Positions 49,759 through 58,503 of a stretch of 64,000 nt of DNA are shown here, piece by piece; the stretch's first letter is position 1, and every line of letters begins with the position of its first letter. This stretch comes from Pseudovibrio sp. Ad37 (GTDB lineage: Bacteria; Pseudomonadota; Alphaproteobacteria; Rhizobiales; Stappiaceae), in contig NZ_LMCF01000218.1 of NCBI RefSeq assembly GCF_001623075.1, forward strand, positions 62,001 through 126,000, given 5' to 3'. The notes beneath the pieces were generated by a model. The model was not told the DNA's origin and did not search any database. It saw only the letters and a list, made by a program, of their open reading frames with translations. The position numbers and the translations under genes are program-made.

Positions 49759-49798
49759 GGTCCCGGGTCTCCGTTACGCTCCGCACATGATGACAGTG
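49759..49798. repeat. Dispersed palindromic repeat, copy 2
   Basis: A unit with CCCGGGTCTCCG-TTACGCTCCGC followed by ATGATGACAGTG, the same architecture as copy 1 at 49474 but with a different core. Confidence 0.5.
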
Positions 49799-49847
49799 TG
49801 TGGGGGGGGGAACAGATTGGCAGAGGAGCATTCCCCCTCGCCATCTT

Positions 49848-49864
49848 CCCGCACTTGATGCGGG
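49848..49864. repeat. Short palindrome of a dispersed repeat
   Basis: CCCGCA-CTTGA-TGCGGG followed by ATCC is a very common intergenic palindrome of alphaproteobacterial genomes. It is close to the two related repeats upstream. Confidence 0.5.
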
Positions 49865-49910
49865 ATCCAGAGCCACACCCAACAACGCATCCATATACGC
49901 ACGCAAAAAC

Positions 49911-49946
49911 GCTGGCCTGCGGAGGGTGGTGGCTCCGCAGGCCAGC
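49911..49946. repeat. Long perfect hairpin
   Basis: A 14-bp perfect stem, GCTGGCCTGCGGAG (49911-49924) with CTCCGCAGGCCAGC (49933-49946), and an 8-base loop. No gene ends nearby, so it is more likely a repeat element than a terminator. Confidence 0.6.
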
Positions 49947-50094
49947 AGGGTGCCGCCCGCGAGGATGCGGGGTGTAGACGCGTCTCGCTTCCGGCACCGG
50001 AGCGGATGGCATTGCTGCCAAATGCTCTTACACAGTGCGCCAGTACATGCTCCACGAAGGTAGGTTCCCTTGCTTTATGGAGCCCATAACAGGC

Positions 50095-50421
50095 TTAATC
50101 AGGAAGCGGATTTTTGGTGTTTATCGGTTGCGGATGAGCGACCCGCTCTCCTGCGTATTCCCGAAAAGTACTAGCGGTTTTCGGATAGGAATACGCATTA
50201 GATAAAGTTCCGCAGCGTTTTTGGAGTGCTTCCAGTCGGTCGCGGAAGGCATGATGCAAAGTGAACAAAGCATCACGCTCGCTGCTGTGCTGTAGTCTCT
50301 CAGTCAGCAATAAGTGCTGGATATAGCTGAGATTCTGCAGGTCTGAAACAGCGATGGTGACTTCGTCTATTTCATTTTGGAAAGTATTTGTGGTGCCACA
50401 GGCACATGCAAGGTCGTTCAT
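50095..50421 (-). CDS. Small protein of unknown function
   Basis: A 108-residue frame that looks real: ATG 50421 with GAGG eight bases upstream, and a soluble helical composition (ERLQHSSERDALFTLHHAFRDRLEALQKRC). It begins MNDLACACGTTNTF with two Cys close together. I do not recognise the family. It is the only gene in the repeat-rich region and has an unusually structured leader upstream, which recalls small phage genes under antisense RNA control. Its product might be phage-derived; this is inference. Confidence 0.55.
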   Translation of the reverse strand: MNDLACACGTTNTFQNEIDEVTIAVSDLQNLSYIQHLLLTERLQHSSERDALFTLHHAFRDRLEALQKRCGTLSNAYSYPKTASTFREYAGERVAHPQPINTKNPLPD

Positions 50422-50427
50422 TTTCAA

Positions 50428-50745
50428 AGCCTCGTTGTTGGCTGTTGAAGGACCGCACGACAGATAGGGCTTTCTAGTGCCCGCTGGCGAGCGGGAGGCT
50501 AGAAACCTGACAACGACAGGCGAGTTTATTCCCTCCCGAAGGAGGTATTGTATTCACCGCCCTCCCGCTCATAGCAAAAGCTTGCGCCTTCAGAAAAAAG
50601 ACACAAAAAATCCGCTAGTTAACGGGAGCGGGTACCGCGTTGAGAGGGTTCTAGGCCTCAAGGTTGAGTGTGGAGTGAAAACCTATGGTTGTCAAATCGG
50701 CAGGTTTGACAAGGGTGTGGATGACGAGAGAAACCCCAGGCACCA
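50428..50745 (-). other. Structured leader of the small unknown gene
   Basis: A 318-bp stretch between the exchanger gene and the small protein. It includes a large hairpin: on the plus strand GGCTTTCTAG-T-GCCCGCT (50468-50485) pairs with AGCGGG-AG-GCTAGAAACC (50490-50507). A further GAGCGGGAGG (50489-50498) has an exact complement CCTCCCGCTC at about 50563-50572, and two more GGGAG/CTCCC segments follow. Alternative pairings are therefore possible. It resembles phage C4-type antisense leaders in layout (from memory, not checked). Confidence 0.45.
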
Positions 50746-51723
50746 TCAAACAATACCAACTGCAGCACGCAAACCGGGCGTAAGTTGAAAGACCATGTAG
50801 GCCACGTAACAGCATAGGAAAAACAGACCTTCCCGGCGGCTCACCCGCCAGCCGGTAATGCAGGCAATGGCCATCAGCACAACCGTGCCCACCATCACCC
50901 AGATATCCACCTGCGCGATCTCAGAGGGAACCGGGATTGGCACAACAAGAGCTGTTACGCCGCCAATGCCGAATATGTTGAAGATGTTACTGCCAACAAT
51001 ATTGCCAAACGCAACCTCAGCATGGCCCCGTACCGCAGCAATGGCCGAGGTGGCAAGCTCTGGCAAAGAGGTGCCAATCGCAACCAGCGTCAAACCAATC
51101 ACCGCGTCAGAAACCCCAAAATGCTTGGCAATCACGATACTTGAGGACACAAGCAAACTCGCCCCAATGACGATGCCAACCACACCCACAATAAAGATAG
51201 CAAGGCCCCACCATATGGTAAGGTTCGGATAGCTCACCTCATCGGCTTCAGCCTCATAAATCTGAGCTGCTGCTTTTCCTGCTTTGCGTTCCGAACAGTA
51301 GCTGAAGAGTGTGTAGGACAGCAGCAGAGCAATCAGAATGAAACCAGCCGATCGGGACAAATAACCCGTCAGGATAACGCCCAGCAAAATCAAGCTGGAC
51401 ACAACAAGCACAACACCATCACGTTGGAACGCTTCCCGGTTCACAGCAATCGGCAGGATCAATGCCGTGACACCCAATATCAGCAGCACATTGGCAATGT
51501 TGCTGCCCACAATATTGCCGACAGCAACACCGGGGTAACCGGCAAGTGCCCCCTGCAAACTGGCCACAAGCTCCGGCATGGACGTACCAAAACCAACAAG
51601 CGTCAGGCCAATAAACAGCTTTGAAACACCCAAACGCGTCGCAACAGCCACACTGCCGCGCACAAGGGCTTCGCCGCCAACAAGCAGCAGCACAAGCCCT
51701 CCAATCAACTGAAGGATCACCAT
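50746..51723 (-). CDS. Calcium/sodium antiporter (YrbG-type CaCA exchanger)
   Basis: A 325-residue exchanger with two inverted repeats of five TM segments. The alpha repeats are GFGTSMPELVASLQGAL...GNIVGSNIANVLLILG in the first half and AIGTSLPELATSAIAAVRGH...GNIVGSNIFNIFGIGG in the second; the Glu of each GTS-PE motif is the ion-binding residue. A cytoplasmic loop with Glu and Lys (ERKAGKAAAQIYEAEADE) joins the halves. It should exchange Ca2+ for Na+ at the inner membrane. No regulatory site is evident. Confidence 0.92.
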   Translation of the reverse strand: MVILQLIGGLVLLLVGGEALVRGSVAVATRLGVSKLFIGLTLVGFGTSMPELVASLQGALAGYPGVAVGNIVGSNIANVLLILGVTALILPIAVNREAFQRDGVVLVVSSLILLGVILTGYLSRSAGFILIALLLSYTLFSYCSERKAGKAAAQIYEAEADEVSYPNLTIWWGLAIFIVGVVGIVIGASLLVSSSIVIAKHFGVSDAVIGLTLVAIGTSLPELATSAIAAVRGHAEVAFGNIVGSNIFNIFGIGGVTALVVPIPVPSEIAQVDIWVMVGTVVLMAIACITGWRVSRREGLFFLCCYVAYMVFQLTPGLRAAVGIV

Positions 51724-51816
51724 GTCAGAAAACTTTCCATAAGCACAGGTCGCGCTCGCGGTTAAGACTGCTATGCAATTGGGGATCCCTTGAGCAGTTT
51801 ACAAGCATGGTGCACA

Positions 51817-52617
51817 TCACATTACATTCAGCCAAAGCTCTTTGATGATGAGCCCCAGACCGGAGAAAAACATCATCACCAACACGCAATAGCGGAACAG
51901 TGCCGGACTGAAATGTCGACCGATATAATTGCCGCTTTTGGTGCCGATATAGACAAACACCAGCCCGGTGATGGAGATGGCAAAAGCACCCAGATGCAGC
52001 AAGCCCATATAGGTCAGACCCAGGATCATCGTGGCTGTCACAACCGTGAAGAAGCTATTGATCGTTTGGATGAAATGGCTACGCGGGAGATCCAGAGATA
52101 CCAGAAACGGCGTAATCGGCATCAACTGTGAGCCCGTCATCCCTGTCAGCAACCCGGTTGAAAACCCGGAAAGCGAACATCCCATCTTCTCCCAATGCGT
52201 TCTCAACTTCAGGTTCTTGGAGAGCAGCGCATATCCCACAAACGCCATGATGACGAACCCCAGCAGGATCGTCAGCCAATGCGTGGAGGCCCACCCCAAA
52301 AACCAGAGCCCAATGACAACACCCGGCACCGAATAAAGATAAATCCGCCAGAAGCGAGAAAACGACTCCCGAAAATACCCGGCCTCATAAACCAGAATGA
52401 GATCACTGATGAGCCCCGGAACCACAATAAGCGGAATGCCCTTCTTCAAACCCACCGTGTAAGCGAGAACAGCAAGGCAGATTGTTGTAAACCCAAGCCC
52501 AGCAAGGCCTTTCACAAAAGCAGCAAAGAAGAACGTAAACATGATGATGACAATCTCAAAGGCCGTATAGCCGAGATACTCCGCCGCCATTGCCATGTCT
52601 GCATCCATGTCCATCAT
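51817..52617 (-). CDS. TauE/SafE-family permease, paralogue 1
   Basis: About 266 residues and eight or so TM segments. The family pattern is clear: FFAAFVKGLAGLGFTTICLAVL, PGLISDLILVYEAGYF, GLLTGMTGSQLMPITPFLVSLDLPRSHFIQTINSFF, and YIGTKSGNYIGRHFSPALFRYCVLVMMFFSGLGL. TauE/SafE proteins export sulfite or sulfonates, or take up anions; the substrate is unknown. The start is uncertain among several ATGs at 52594-52617. It follows a paralogue on the same strand. Confidence 0.85.
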   Translation of the reverse strand: MMDMDADMAMAAEYLGYTAFEIVIIMFTFFFAAFVKGLAGLGFTTICLAVLAYTVGLKKGIPLIVVPGLISDLILVYEAGYFRESFSRFWRIYLYSVPGVVIGLWFLGWASTHWLTILLGFVIMAFVGYALLSKNLKLRTHWEKMGCSLSGFSTGLLTGMTGSQLMPITPFLVSLDLPRSHFIQTINSFFTVVTATMILGLTYMGLLHLGAFAISITGLVFVYIGTKSGNYIGRHFSPALFRYCVLVMMFFSGLGLIIKELWLNVM

Positions 52618-52714
52618 GAAGCAGAGCCTAGGTGCGAACTTGCAACAATCTCTAACATCCCCATCTCCAAACTGAAGGGATCCATCAACCACCAGTTAGC
52701 CTAGAGCGGAGCCA

Positions 52715-53497
52715 CTAAAATCCTTTGACCAACAAACTCAACCCAAGCCCGAACAACAGCAGCAAAATAGACGCCCTGAAGACCGAGGGCGACATCAGCT
52801 GACGCACCGCCGAGCCCAGCTTGGTGCCCAGATACACAAACGCCAGCCCAAGCGCAGAAACACCAAGCGCACTCAGGTCAAGCAGTCCGAGATAGTAAAG
52901 ACCACCCACCATCACAAAGGAGGACAAAGTAAAGGAGCAATTGATCGCCTGCACAAAACGCTCACTGTTCAGATTAAGCGACAACAGATAGGGCATCACA
53001 GGCATGATCTGCGAACCGGTAATGCCATTGACCACACCCGTAATAAAACCGCTGACAGGCCCAAGGAAGCGCTCCATCTCATGGGAGAGTTTCAGGTGCG
53101 GTGTGAAAAAAGCAAACAGGGCATAGCTGATAAGCACAAAGCCCAGCACAACAACAGCTTCCTCAGCTGGCGCCACATCCAAGAACCAGAGGCCCAACAG
53201 AATCCCCGGCACAGTTGCAAGCAACATCCAGCGAAAGCGAACCACCATCTCCCTGAAAGACCCGGCATCGACCATCACCAGAAAATTGCTGGTAATACTG
53301 GGCAGTAAGATGAGCGGAATTCCTCTTTTCAACCCCACCGCGTAAACCAGAAACGGCAGACAAGTCGTTGAAAACCCGAGGCCTGTCGCCCCTTTAACGA
53401 AAGCTGCAAAGAAAAAAGCGCCCGCAACAGCAGCAAGTTCCGTTGAGCTATACGCAATCTCCCACACAAAGAGATAACTAGAAATACCTTTAAACAT
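52715..53497 (-). CDS. TauE/SafE-family permease, paralogue 2
   Basis: About 260 residues. The same motifs as its neighbour are seen: FFAAFVKGATGLGFSTTCLPFL, LPSITSNFLVMVDAGSF, GFITGVVNGITGSQIMPVMPYLLSLNL and YLGTKLGSAVRQLMSPSVFR. The two genes are tandem, 97 bp apart, and clearly related, so they arose by duplication; they could work as separate carriers or together. It is divergent from the thioesterase gene. Confidence 0.85.
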   Translation of the reverse strand: MFKGISSYLFVWEIAYSSTELAAVAGAFFFAAFVKGATGLGFSTTCLPFLVYAVGLKRGIPLILLPSITSNFLVMVDAGSFREMVVRFRWMLLATVPGILLGLWFLDVAPAEEAVVVLGFVLISYALFAFFTPHLKLSHEMERFLGPVSGFITGVVNGITGSQIMPVMPYLLSLNLNSERFVQAINCSFTLSSFVMVGGLYYLGLLDLSALGVSALGLAFVYLGTKLGSAVRQLMSPSVFRASILLLLFGLGLSLLVKGF

Positions 53498-53594
53498 CTG
53501 GCACAACACACCTGACCTATTAGGAAAGCTAATTCCCTATTGGAAAATCCATTAGATTTTTGTGAAAGCCCGTGAGCTATCACGTGGAGAAGAA

Positions 53595-54233
53595 ATGCAA
53601 CTCTGGTTTAGACTTATACTTTATTTCATTAAGTTCCCTTTTCAGGAAAAACTAGCAGACATGTTCAGCAAGTCTGTTGTCCGATTGCGCGTTCTCCCCT
53701 CTGACATTGACATGAACATCCACCTCACCAACAGCCGTTATCTGGCCATGATGGATTTTGGCCGTGTAGATCACATGAGCCGCACCAAGCTCGGCAAAGC
53801 GATTTTCCGCAATAAATGGACACCACTGGCCAACCATGCCACTGTCCGCTTTCGGCGCGAGCTCCCGTTTGGCGAGCCGTTCAAGCTGGAAAGCGAGATT
53901 GTGTACTGGACAGATGAGGCCTGTGTGATGGAACAACGCTTCATCTTCACCAAAGGCCCGAAGAAAGGCATCGTTGCCGCAACCGGTCTGGTGCGCGTCA
54001 GCATGTATGACCGCGCGCAGAAGGCTTTTGTCCCAACCACAGCGGTGCTGGAAGAGACCGAAACACTCGCGACAAAGCTCCCATTACAGCCACATATCGA
54101 AGCTTTTTTGAAAGAAGAGAAGGCAATTCAGGCCTATGAACGCAAATCTGCTGGTATTGCTCCAGTGGATTCATTAGAAATACCAGCTGCTGAAAACGAT
54201 CAATCAAAGGCAGACAACAGAAAGCATGGCTGA
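53595..54233 (+). CDS. Hotdog-fold acyl-CoA thioesterase (4HBT_2, THEM6-like)
   Basis: About 212 residues. After a hydrophobic N terminus (MQLWFRLILYFIKFPF) comes a hotdog domain: RLRVLPSDIDMNIHLTNSRYLAMMDFGRVDHM, where the Asp of DMNIHLTNSRY is the usual catalytic position, and FRRELPFGEPFKLESEIVYW. Proteins of this shape hydrolyse acyl-CoA. ATG 53595 has GGAG six bases upstream. It overlaps the next GST gene by eight bases, so the two form an operon. Confidence 0.8.
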   Translation: MQLWFRLILYFIKFPFQEKLADMFSKSVVRLRVLPSDIDMNIHLTNSRYLAMMDFGRVDHMSRTKLGKAIFRNKWTPLANHATVRFRRELPFGEPFKLESEIVYWTDEACVMEQRFIFTKGPKKGIVAATGLVRVSMYDRAQKAFVPTTAVLEETETLATKLPLQPHIEAFLKEEKAIQAYERKSAGIAPVDSLEIPAAENDQSKADNRKHG

Positions 54234-54909
54234 GCAGACCTCCCTCCCGATCCTGTATTCATTTCGTCGGTGTCCCTACGCAATGCGCGCCAGACTGGGA
54301 TTGGTCACAAGCCAGACAACCGTTGCCCTCCGCGAGATCGTGCTGCGCAACAAACCAGCCCACATGCTGGAAATCTCACCAAAAGGAACGGTGCCTGTCC
54401 TGCAACTGACGGATGGAACCGTTATTGAAGAAAGCCTTGAGATCATGCTCTGGGCTTTGCAGCAAAATGACCCTCAAAGCTGGCTCTCACCAGAGACGGG
54501 CACGCTGGAAGAAATGCTGCAACTGATTGAAGAGATGGACGGCGACTTCAAACGCAATCTGGACAAATACAAGTACTCCACACGCTACGAAGGCGCCGAT
54601 CCAGACGAGCACTACACCCTTGCCATTCACGAACTCTCCAAGCTCTCTAAACGCCTTGAAAGCTCAACGTATCTGTTCGGAGACCGCCCGGCTCTCGCAG
54701 ATCAGGCACTCTTCCCATTCGTGCGCCAGTTCGCCAATGCAGATAAAGATCGCTTTGAGAGAAAAGCCCCTGCAAGCATAAAAAAATGGCTGCTCGAACG
54801 GATCGACCAGCCGGATTTTAAAACCGTGTTCGGTATGAAATGGAAGTCATGGTCACCCGAGGATGACCTTGTACTCTTCCCGCAAGAAGCGACTACACAC
54901 GCCCTTTAA
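54226..54909 (+). CDS. Glutathione S-transferase family protein
   Basis: A 227-residue GST-fold protein. The thioredoxin-like N domain has YSFRRCPYAMRARLGL, with Cys-Pro-Tyr at the active position, the cis-Pro motif KGTVPVLQLTDG and the gamma-site Glu-Ser in VIEESLEIM. The C domain is all helical (LADQALFPFVRQFAN). CPY-type N termini occur in Omega/Beta-like and glutaredoxin-like members. It overlaps the thioesterase stop, and its end overlaps the convergent methyltransferase by 17 bp. Confidence 0.87.
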   Translation: MAEQTSLPILYSFRRCPYAMRARLGLVTSQTTVALREIVLRNKPAHMLEISPKGTVPVLQLTDGTVIEESLEIMLWALQQNDPQSWLSPETGTLEEMLQLIEEMDGDFKRNLDKYKYSTRYEGADPDEHYTLAIHELSKLSKRLESSTYLFGDRPALADQALFPFVRQFANADKDRFERKAPASIKKWLLERIDQPDFKTVFGMKWKSWSPEDDLVLFPQEATTHAL

Positions 54910-55549
54910 ACAGCGCAACTTCACCAACCACTTCAATCGTCACATCCCTGAAATACGTCTCCAGATTGGAGCGCAAATCATCAAGGTTGTCTTCAGCGTT
55001 CGAAAAGATGCCCTTGCTGTTGTAAAAGCCCATCAGCTTGCGCGCTGCCCAGTTTGGTTTCTGCCCTTCACCCAAAATGGTTGAGCCAAACAAGATCCCA
55101 CCGTCATTCAGCAGCGGTCTGAGGTTCTCAAACACCATATACTTCTGCTTCATGGTTCCCGGCAGGCAGTGCAGCAGATAACCCAGATTGATGCTGTCAA
55201 ACTTGGCGTCGGTCCACTCAATCGGCTCAAGCACATCAGTCTGCGCTGTACTGACATCCGCCACCACAGAGCGGGCCTTAGCATAGTCCAGACAGGTTTC
55301 ATTAAGATCCATCAGCACCAGACGTGTCTTATCCGGAAAGCGCCCGTGCTCCAGAAAGTAGCCACTGCCAACACCCACATCGAGGTGATTGGCACTGACA
55401 TTGCGATTGAAGAAGCTCAGCGCTTTTGAGGCGGAACAACGCCACAGAAACGTGTTGGAGAACCGCAGAACCAACAGGTCATAAATACGCAGAGTTTTGT
55501 CGGAGTAGACCTCTGCCCCTGCCGCACTATCCAAATTCTCTTTATTCAT
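54893..55549 (-). CDS. Class I SAM-dependent methyltransferase
   Basis: About 218 residues. The SAM motifs are LDVGVGSGYFLEHG (motif I), LVLMDLNETCLDYAKAR (motif II with the ribose-binding Asp) and FDSINLGYLLHCLPG (motif IV region), followed by LLNDGGILFGSTILGEG. It resembles bacterial small-molecule methyltransferases, but the substrate is unknown. ATG 55549 is chosen since it has a GG-rich stretch upstream. It converges with the GST gene. Confidence 0.85.
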   Translation of the reverse strand: MNKENLDSAAGAEVYSDKTLRIYDLLVLRFSNTFLWRCSASKALSFFNRNVSANHLDVGVGSGYFLEHGRFPDKTRLVLMDLNETCLDYAKARSVVADVSTAQTDVLEPIEWTDAKFDSINLGYLLHCLPGTMKQKYMVFENLRPLLNDGGILFGSTILGEGQKPNWAARKLMGFYNSKGIFSNAEDNLDDLRSNLETYFRDVTIEVVGEVALFKGRV

Positions 55550-55632
55550 TTCCGCACCAATCCTATTTTGCTTCACGCATGCATGGTTGCCATACTAGAA
55601 CAACAACATGAGAAAAACCCTACGTCATGGTT

Positions 55633-56379
55633 TTACACAGAACAACCAAGAGTTTGCATCAGCAATTTTTCAAGCTCCACGACTGGCACTGCTTGATCCC
55701 AGAAATGGCGGTAAACTGCCTCTCCATCAAAGAAATCAGCCCCTTCACCATCAACGCTCACCAGCCCCCATTTTGAGGCGCCAACCTTAAAGGTTTGCGA
55801 GGCAAACGCACCAATATCGTCTGCATGGCGCTCATTCATGCGGATAACAAGATCATGAGCGGTAGCCGCGAGCTGCTCGCGTCCCTCATCAGAAGACAGA
55901 ACATCCTCGGTATCCAGCAAGAACGCCTTACCAAAGCCGCCGTTCACGTTCACCCGCTCAACATGCAGGCGATACCAGTCGAAATCAGCAAAATCGACAT
56001 AGAGCTTGGCCTTTGGGTGCCGCATCAGATAGCGGTTGCGCAGCTCAGTGCACAACGGGTCCCCTTTGCTCAGTCGCTCAAAGCGCCCGATAACAGTCAA
56101 TCGCGGATGAGCCAGTGGGTCCCCTTTACCCGGCTCACCAATCAGCAAAGACGCCCGCTGATCTTGCTCAAGGCATTGAGAATGGTTGGAAAGGCTGGAA
56201 GCAAGCATAAACGGCGCACCAACAACATCCGAGCTGACGCCAACACGGCTGACAATAGGGTAACCGGTCTCTGGCTCCAGAACAGCAAGAGAAGCAAATC
56301 TGACAGATCTGATCAGCTTCTTGGCAAGAGCGCGTGCTTCATCGGTGGTTTCACGAATTGGATCTATTTTCTTTTCCAT
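55633..56379 (-). CDS. HugZ-like haem-utilisation/PPOX-fold protein
   Basis: About 248 residues. The N-terminal split barrel has SVRFASLAVLEPETGYPIVSRVGVSSDVVGAPFMLASSLSNHSQCLEQDQRASLLIGEPGKGDPLAHPRLTVIG in overall pattern, typical of the HugZ family; the C-terminal DUF2470-like part has MNERHADDIGAFASQ and VSVDGEGADFFDG. HugZ proteins bind and degrade haem or store it in iron-poor conditions. ATG 56379 has GAGG five bases upstream. No Fur box was recognised. Confidence 0.8.
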   Translation of the reverse strand: MEKKIDPIRETTDEARALAKKLIRSVRFASLAVLEPETGYPIVSRVGVSSDVVGAPFMLASSLSNHSQCLEQDQRASLLIGEPGKGDPLAHPRLTVIGRFERLSKGDPLCTELRNRYLMRHPKAKLYVDFADFDWYRLHVERVNVNGGFGKAFLLDTEDVLSSDEGREQLAATAHDLVIRMNERHADDIGAFASQTFKVGASKWGLVSVDGEGADFFDGEAVYRHFWDQAVPVVELEKLLMQTLGCSV

Positions 56380-56594
56380 ACCAACCTCACTTTTCCCAAT
56401 CTGACCCTGCTCAGATTCTTGGGTCTTGTCTATCTCCACTTAAGCCTATTCCCGAAAAGCGGTCTCCATAATCTGGAGAGGACGACATACTGATTTAAGT
56501 AAGATGAATAACGTACTCAACTTAAAATTTGGTAAGAAATCAGCGTCCTAAACATTTTTTCAAGCGCCTAATAAATTGACTTATATATCTTTTC

Positions 56595-56633
56595 AGAGCC
56601 ATTCATCTACATGAACAGAAGATGAATGGCTCT
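56595..56633 (+). promoter_or_regulatory. Leader hairpin of the BA14K gene
   Basis: A perfect 14-bp stem AGAGCCATTCATCT (56595-56608) / AGATGAATGGCTCT (56620-56633) with an 11-base loop lies 72 bp upstream of the ATG. A TTGACT-TATATA stretch precedes it and could be the promoter, which would place the hairpin in the 5' UTR. Confidence 0.5.
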
Positions 56634-56705
56634 CTCAAAGAAGGTTCAGGCCACTTCTGGTTAATTAGTCTCAACAAACACGAAATACCGTTTACGGAGA
56701 CGAAA

Positions 56706-57194
56706 ATGGCTAAAGCATCAGCAGTAATTTCAGTAGCACTTGCAGGGGCAATGATGTTGCCAGTCGTTTCTGCAGCTCAGGCAGGCCCGCGAAACAATAC
56801 TTACATTGAGAACAACACTTACGTTGAAAACAACTATTACCATAAGCGTAAGAAGAGAAAGCATAAGAAGCACGGCATCAATGCGGGTGAAGCAGCTGCA
56901 ATCGGCGTTATCGGTCTGGCAGCAGGTCTCATCATCGGCAATGCAGTGACACCGCAACCTCAGTACGTTGCACCACCACGCCCGGCCTACCGCCCACCAG
57001 CGCCAGCGTATCGCCCACCAGCATACCGTCCACCAGTGGTGCACCAACCAGCACCGGTTTATCACGCTCAGGCTGTAGCCCCAGCCCCGTGGTCCCCGGC
57101 TTGGTTCGCCTACTGCACCAACAAATACAGAAGCTTTAACCCGAACACCGGCACCTATCGCACGTACTCTGGCAAAAACCGTTTCTGCCAGTAA
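56706..57194 (+). CDS. BA14K-family secreted protein
   Basis: A 162-residue exported protein. A signal peptide (about 1-25, ending AAQAGP) is followed by Asn/Tyr repeats (ENNTYVENNYYH), a highly basic cluster KRKKRKHKKH, a hydrophobic segment GVIGLAAGLIIGNAV, a proline-rich part with repeated AYRPP units, and the C-terminal BA14K motif WFAYCTNKYRSFNPNTGTY with a final Cys. BA14K of Brucella is an immunoreactive lectin-like protein. The Pro-rich repeats are low complexity. GGAG lies seven bases before ATG 56706. Confidence 0.85.
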   Translation: MAKASAVISVALAGAMMLPVVSAAQAGPRNNTYIENNTYVENNYYHKRKKRKHKKHGINAGEAAAIGVIGLAAGLIIGNAVTPQPQYVAPPRPAYRPPAPAYRPPAYRPPVVHQPAPVYHAQAVAPAPWSPAWFAYCTNKYRSFNPNTGTYRTYSGKNRFCQ

Positions 57195-57300
57195 GCTCTG
57201 TCATCACAGAACACGCCCGCTTGAAAGAGATAAAGCCCCGTCTCAATCAGGTGGGCGTTCCCACATCATGCTTCTGAAAATGAATTACGAGCCCGCGCCT

Positions 57301-58110
57301 TTATTTGCAGACGCGATATTTGCAGCCCTTGCCGTGACAGCCCTGATCGAAGTGTAAGTGGTCTCGGTGATACTTGTCAGCCTCTGGGCCAAGTACGGTC
57401 GTGAAGCGCTCACAGGCTCCCTTATGTAAGCTGCTTAGGAAACGCACTTCAGCTGAAGACCCAGCCCAGCCCTCTTCAACAGTCACTTCCCGTCCATCAG
57501 ACAAATAGAAACCTGCAATATCGATGGCGTTGCCCTTGCCATGCTCTGAGAGCTTCGCGCCGCGTTTGTTATTCCGGCCACGACAAGCATACCCCGCAGC
57601 CGTGCGAATGCGCGTGATGGATACACCAAGTTCCCGCCGTGCAGCAGGCACTGCCACATCCTGCAACCAGCCATCCAGCTTTTGTGCCAGCTCGCACTCA
57701 ATCTGCACTGGCATCGTCAGGCTAATCTCTTGGCCACCACCAACCACAGACCGCAAAGAAACAGGCTGATCAATCCCACATCCATCCGGCCCGTCAACAG
57801 CGTTTGTTATCTCAACACTCCAACCACGGAGCACACACATCCTCGCATTACTTGCTGGAGGAAAAACGCGCTGGTTTTCAAGTGGCACAGGAACGAGAGA
57901 AAGCGGCTTGCCCGCAGGAACGCGCGAAGGCTGAACATCCACCTTGCTCTGAGGAAGAGGCATCGGAGGCAATAAGGTTGAATTGCCAACATAAGGACGA
58001 GCTTTTGGCATCGGTGTGGCACCAACGTGTGCAGCGCCGATGCACATACCGACAACCAAAACGGCAGACAAAAGTCTTCCGGCAGCGTTCCTACCTGTCT
58101 TGTAACCCAC
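57301..58110 (-). CDS. Extensin-like family protein (M15-like fold)
   Basis: A 269-residue secreted protein with a signal peptide (about 1-31). After a Pro-rich linker comes the extensin-like C-terminal domain: RMCVLRGWSVEIT, RTAAGYACRGRNN, SEHGKGNAIDIAGF and HRDHLHFDQGCHGKGCKYRVCK. The SxHxxGxAxD and H-H motifs are the metal site of M15 peptidases, so it probably acts on peptidoglycan in the periplasm. Several Cys form likely disulfides. It is preceded by an AT-rich gap. Confidence 0.83.
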   Translation of the reverse strand: MGYKTGRNAAGRLLSAVLVVGMCIGAAHVGATPMPKARPYVGNSTLLPPMPLPQSKVDVQPSRVPAGKPLSLVPVPLENQRVFPPASNARMCVLRGWSVEITNAVDGPDGCGIDQPVSLRSVVGGGQEISLTMPVQIECELAQKLDGWLQDVAVPAARRELGVSITRIRTAAGYACRGRNNKRGAKLSEHGKGNAIDIAGFYLSDGREVTVEEGWAGSSAEVRFLSSLHKGACERFTTVLGPEADKYHRDHLHFDQGCHGKGCKYRVCK

Positions 58111-58503
58111 CTCGAAATCCCCGATTTGAACAGGCGTTTGCCCGGCGCTGTTCCTGATTCAATGCTGAATATTTCCGTTTTCCCGCCTGAATTGTCATGA
58201 ATGTTTCAAACTATCCACGCCCAATTCACCCCAGGAAAAGCATGAGTATAGCCCGACGAGTATTCGCGAAGCTGCAGAAAACCTGCATATTGATTTGACA
58301 GAGGAAACGCAAGAATTCCCTTGGTCTTTCACAAAACAACCAGAAAGTATCCTCCGGCTTTACACATATTATTCGCTACAGAAATTTTCAGTGATCCTAG
58401 GTGCTTTTCTAGCAGTGCAATGAAAAATGGCATTTTTTTGCTTCCTAAGGCGGCTTCCGTCACATAAGCTTTAAACAGCTAGTGAGTAACGGGAGATAAA
58501 TCC
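58111..58503. other. AT-rich intergenic region
   Basis: A 393-bp stretch between the extensin-like gene and the small membrane peptide. It contains promoter-like AT-rich sequence but no gene, repeat or RNA that I can identify. Confidence 0.5.

Larger units (their letters stand above)
48948..50094. other. Gene-free, repeat-rich region
   Basis: More than 1.1 kb with no convincing gene. The frames that cross it (for example 49226-49663 plus, 49536-50021 minus) have compositions dictated by repeats and no recognisable domain. It contains several dispersed palindromic repeats and one long hairpin, listed separately, and a 9-G tract at 49802-49810. Between 48950 and 49230 I see several short hairpins but no known RNA family. 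Confidence 0.55.
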
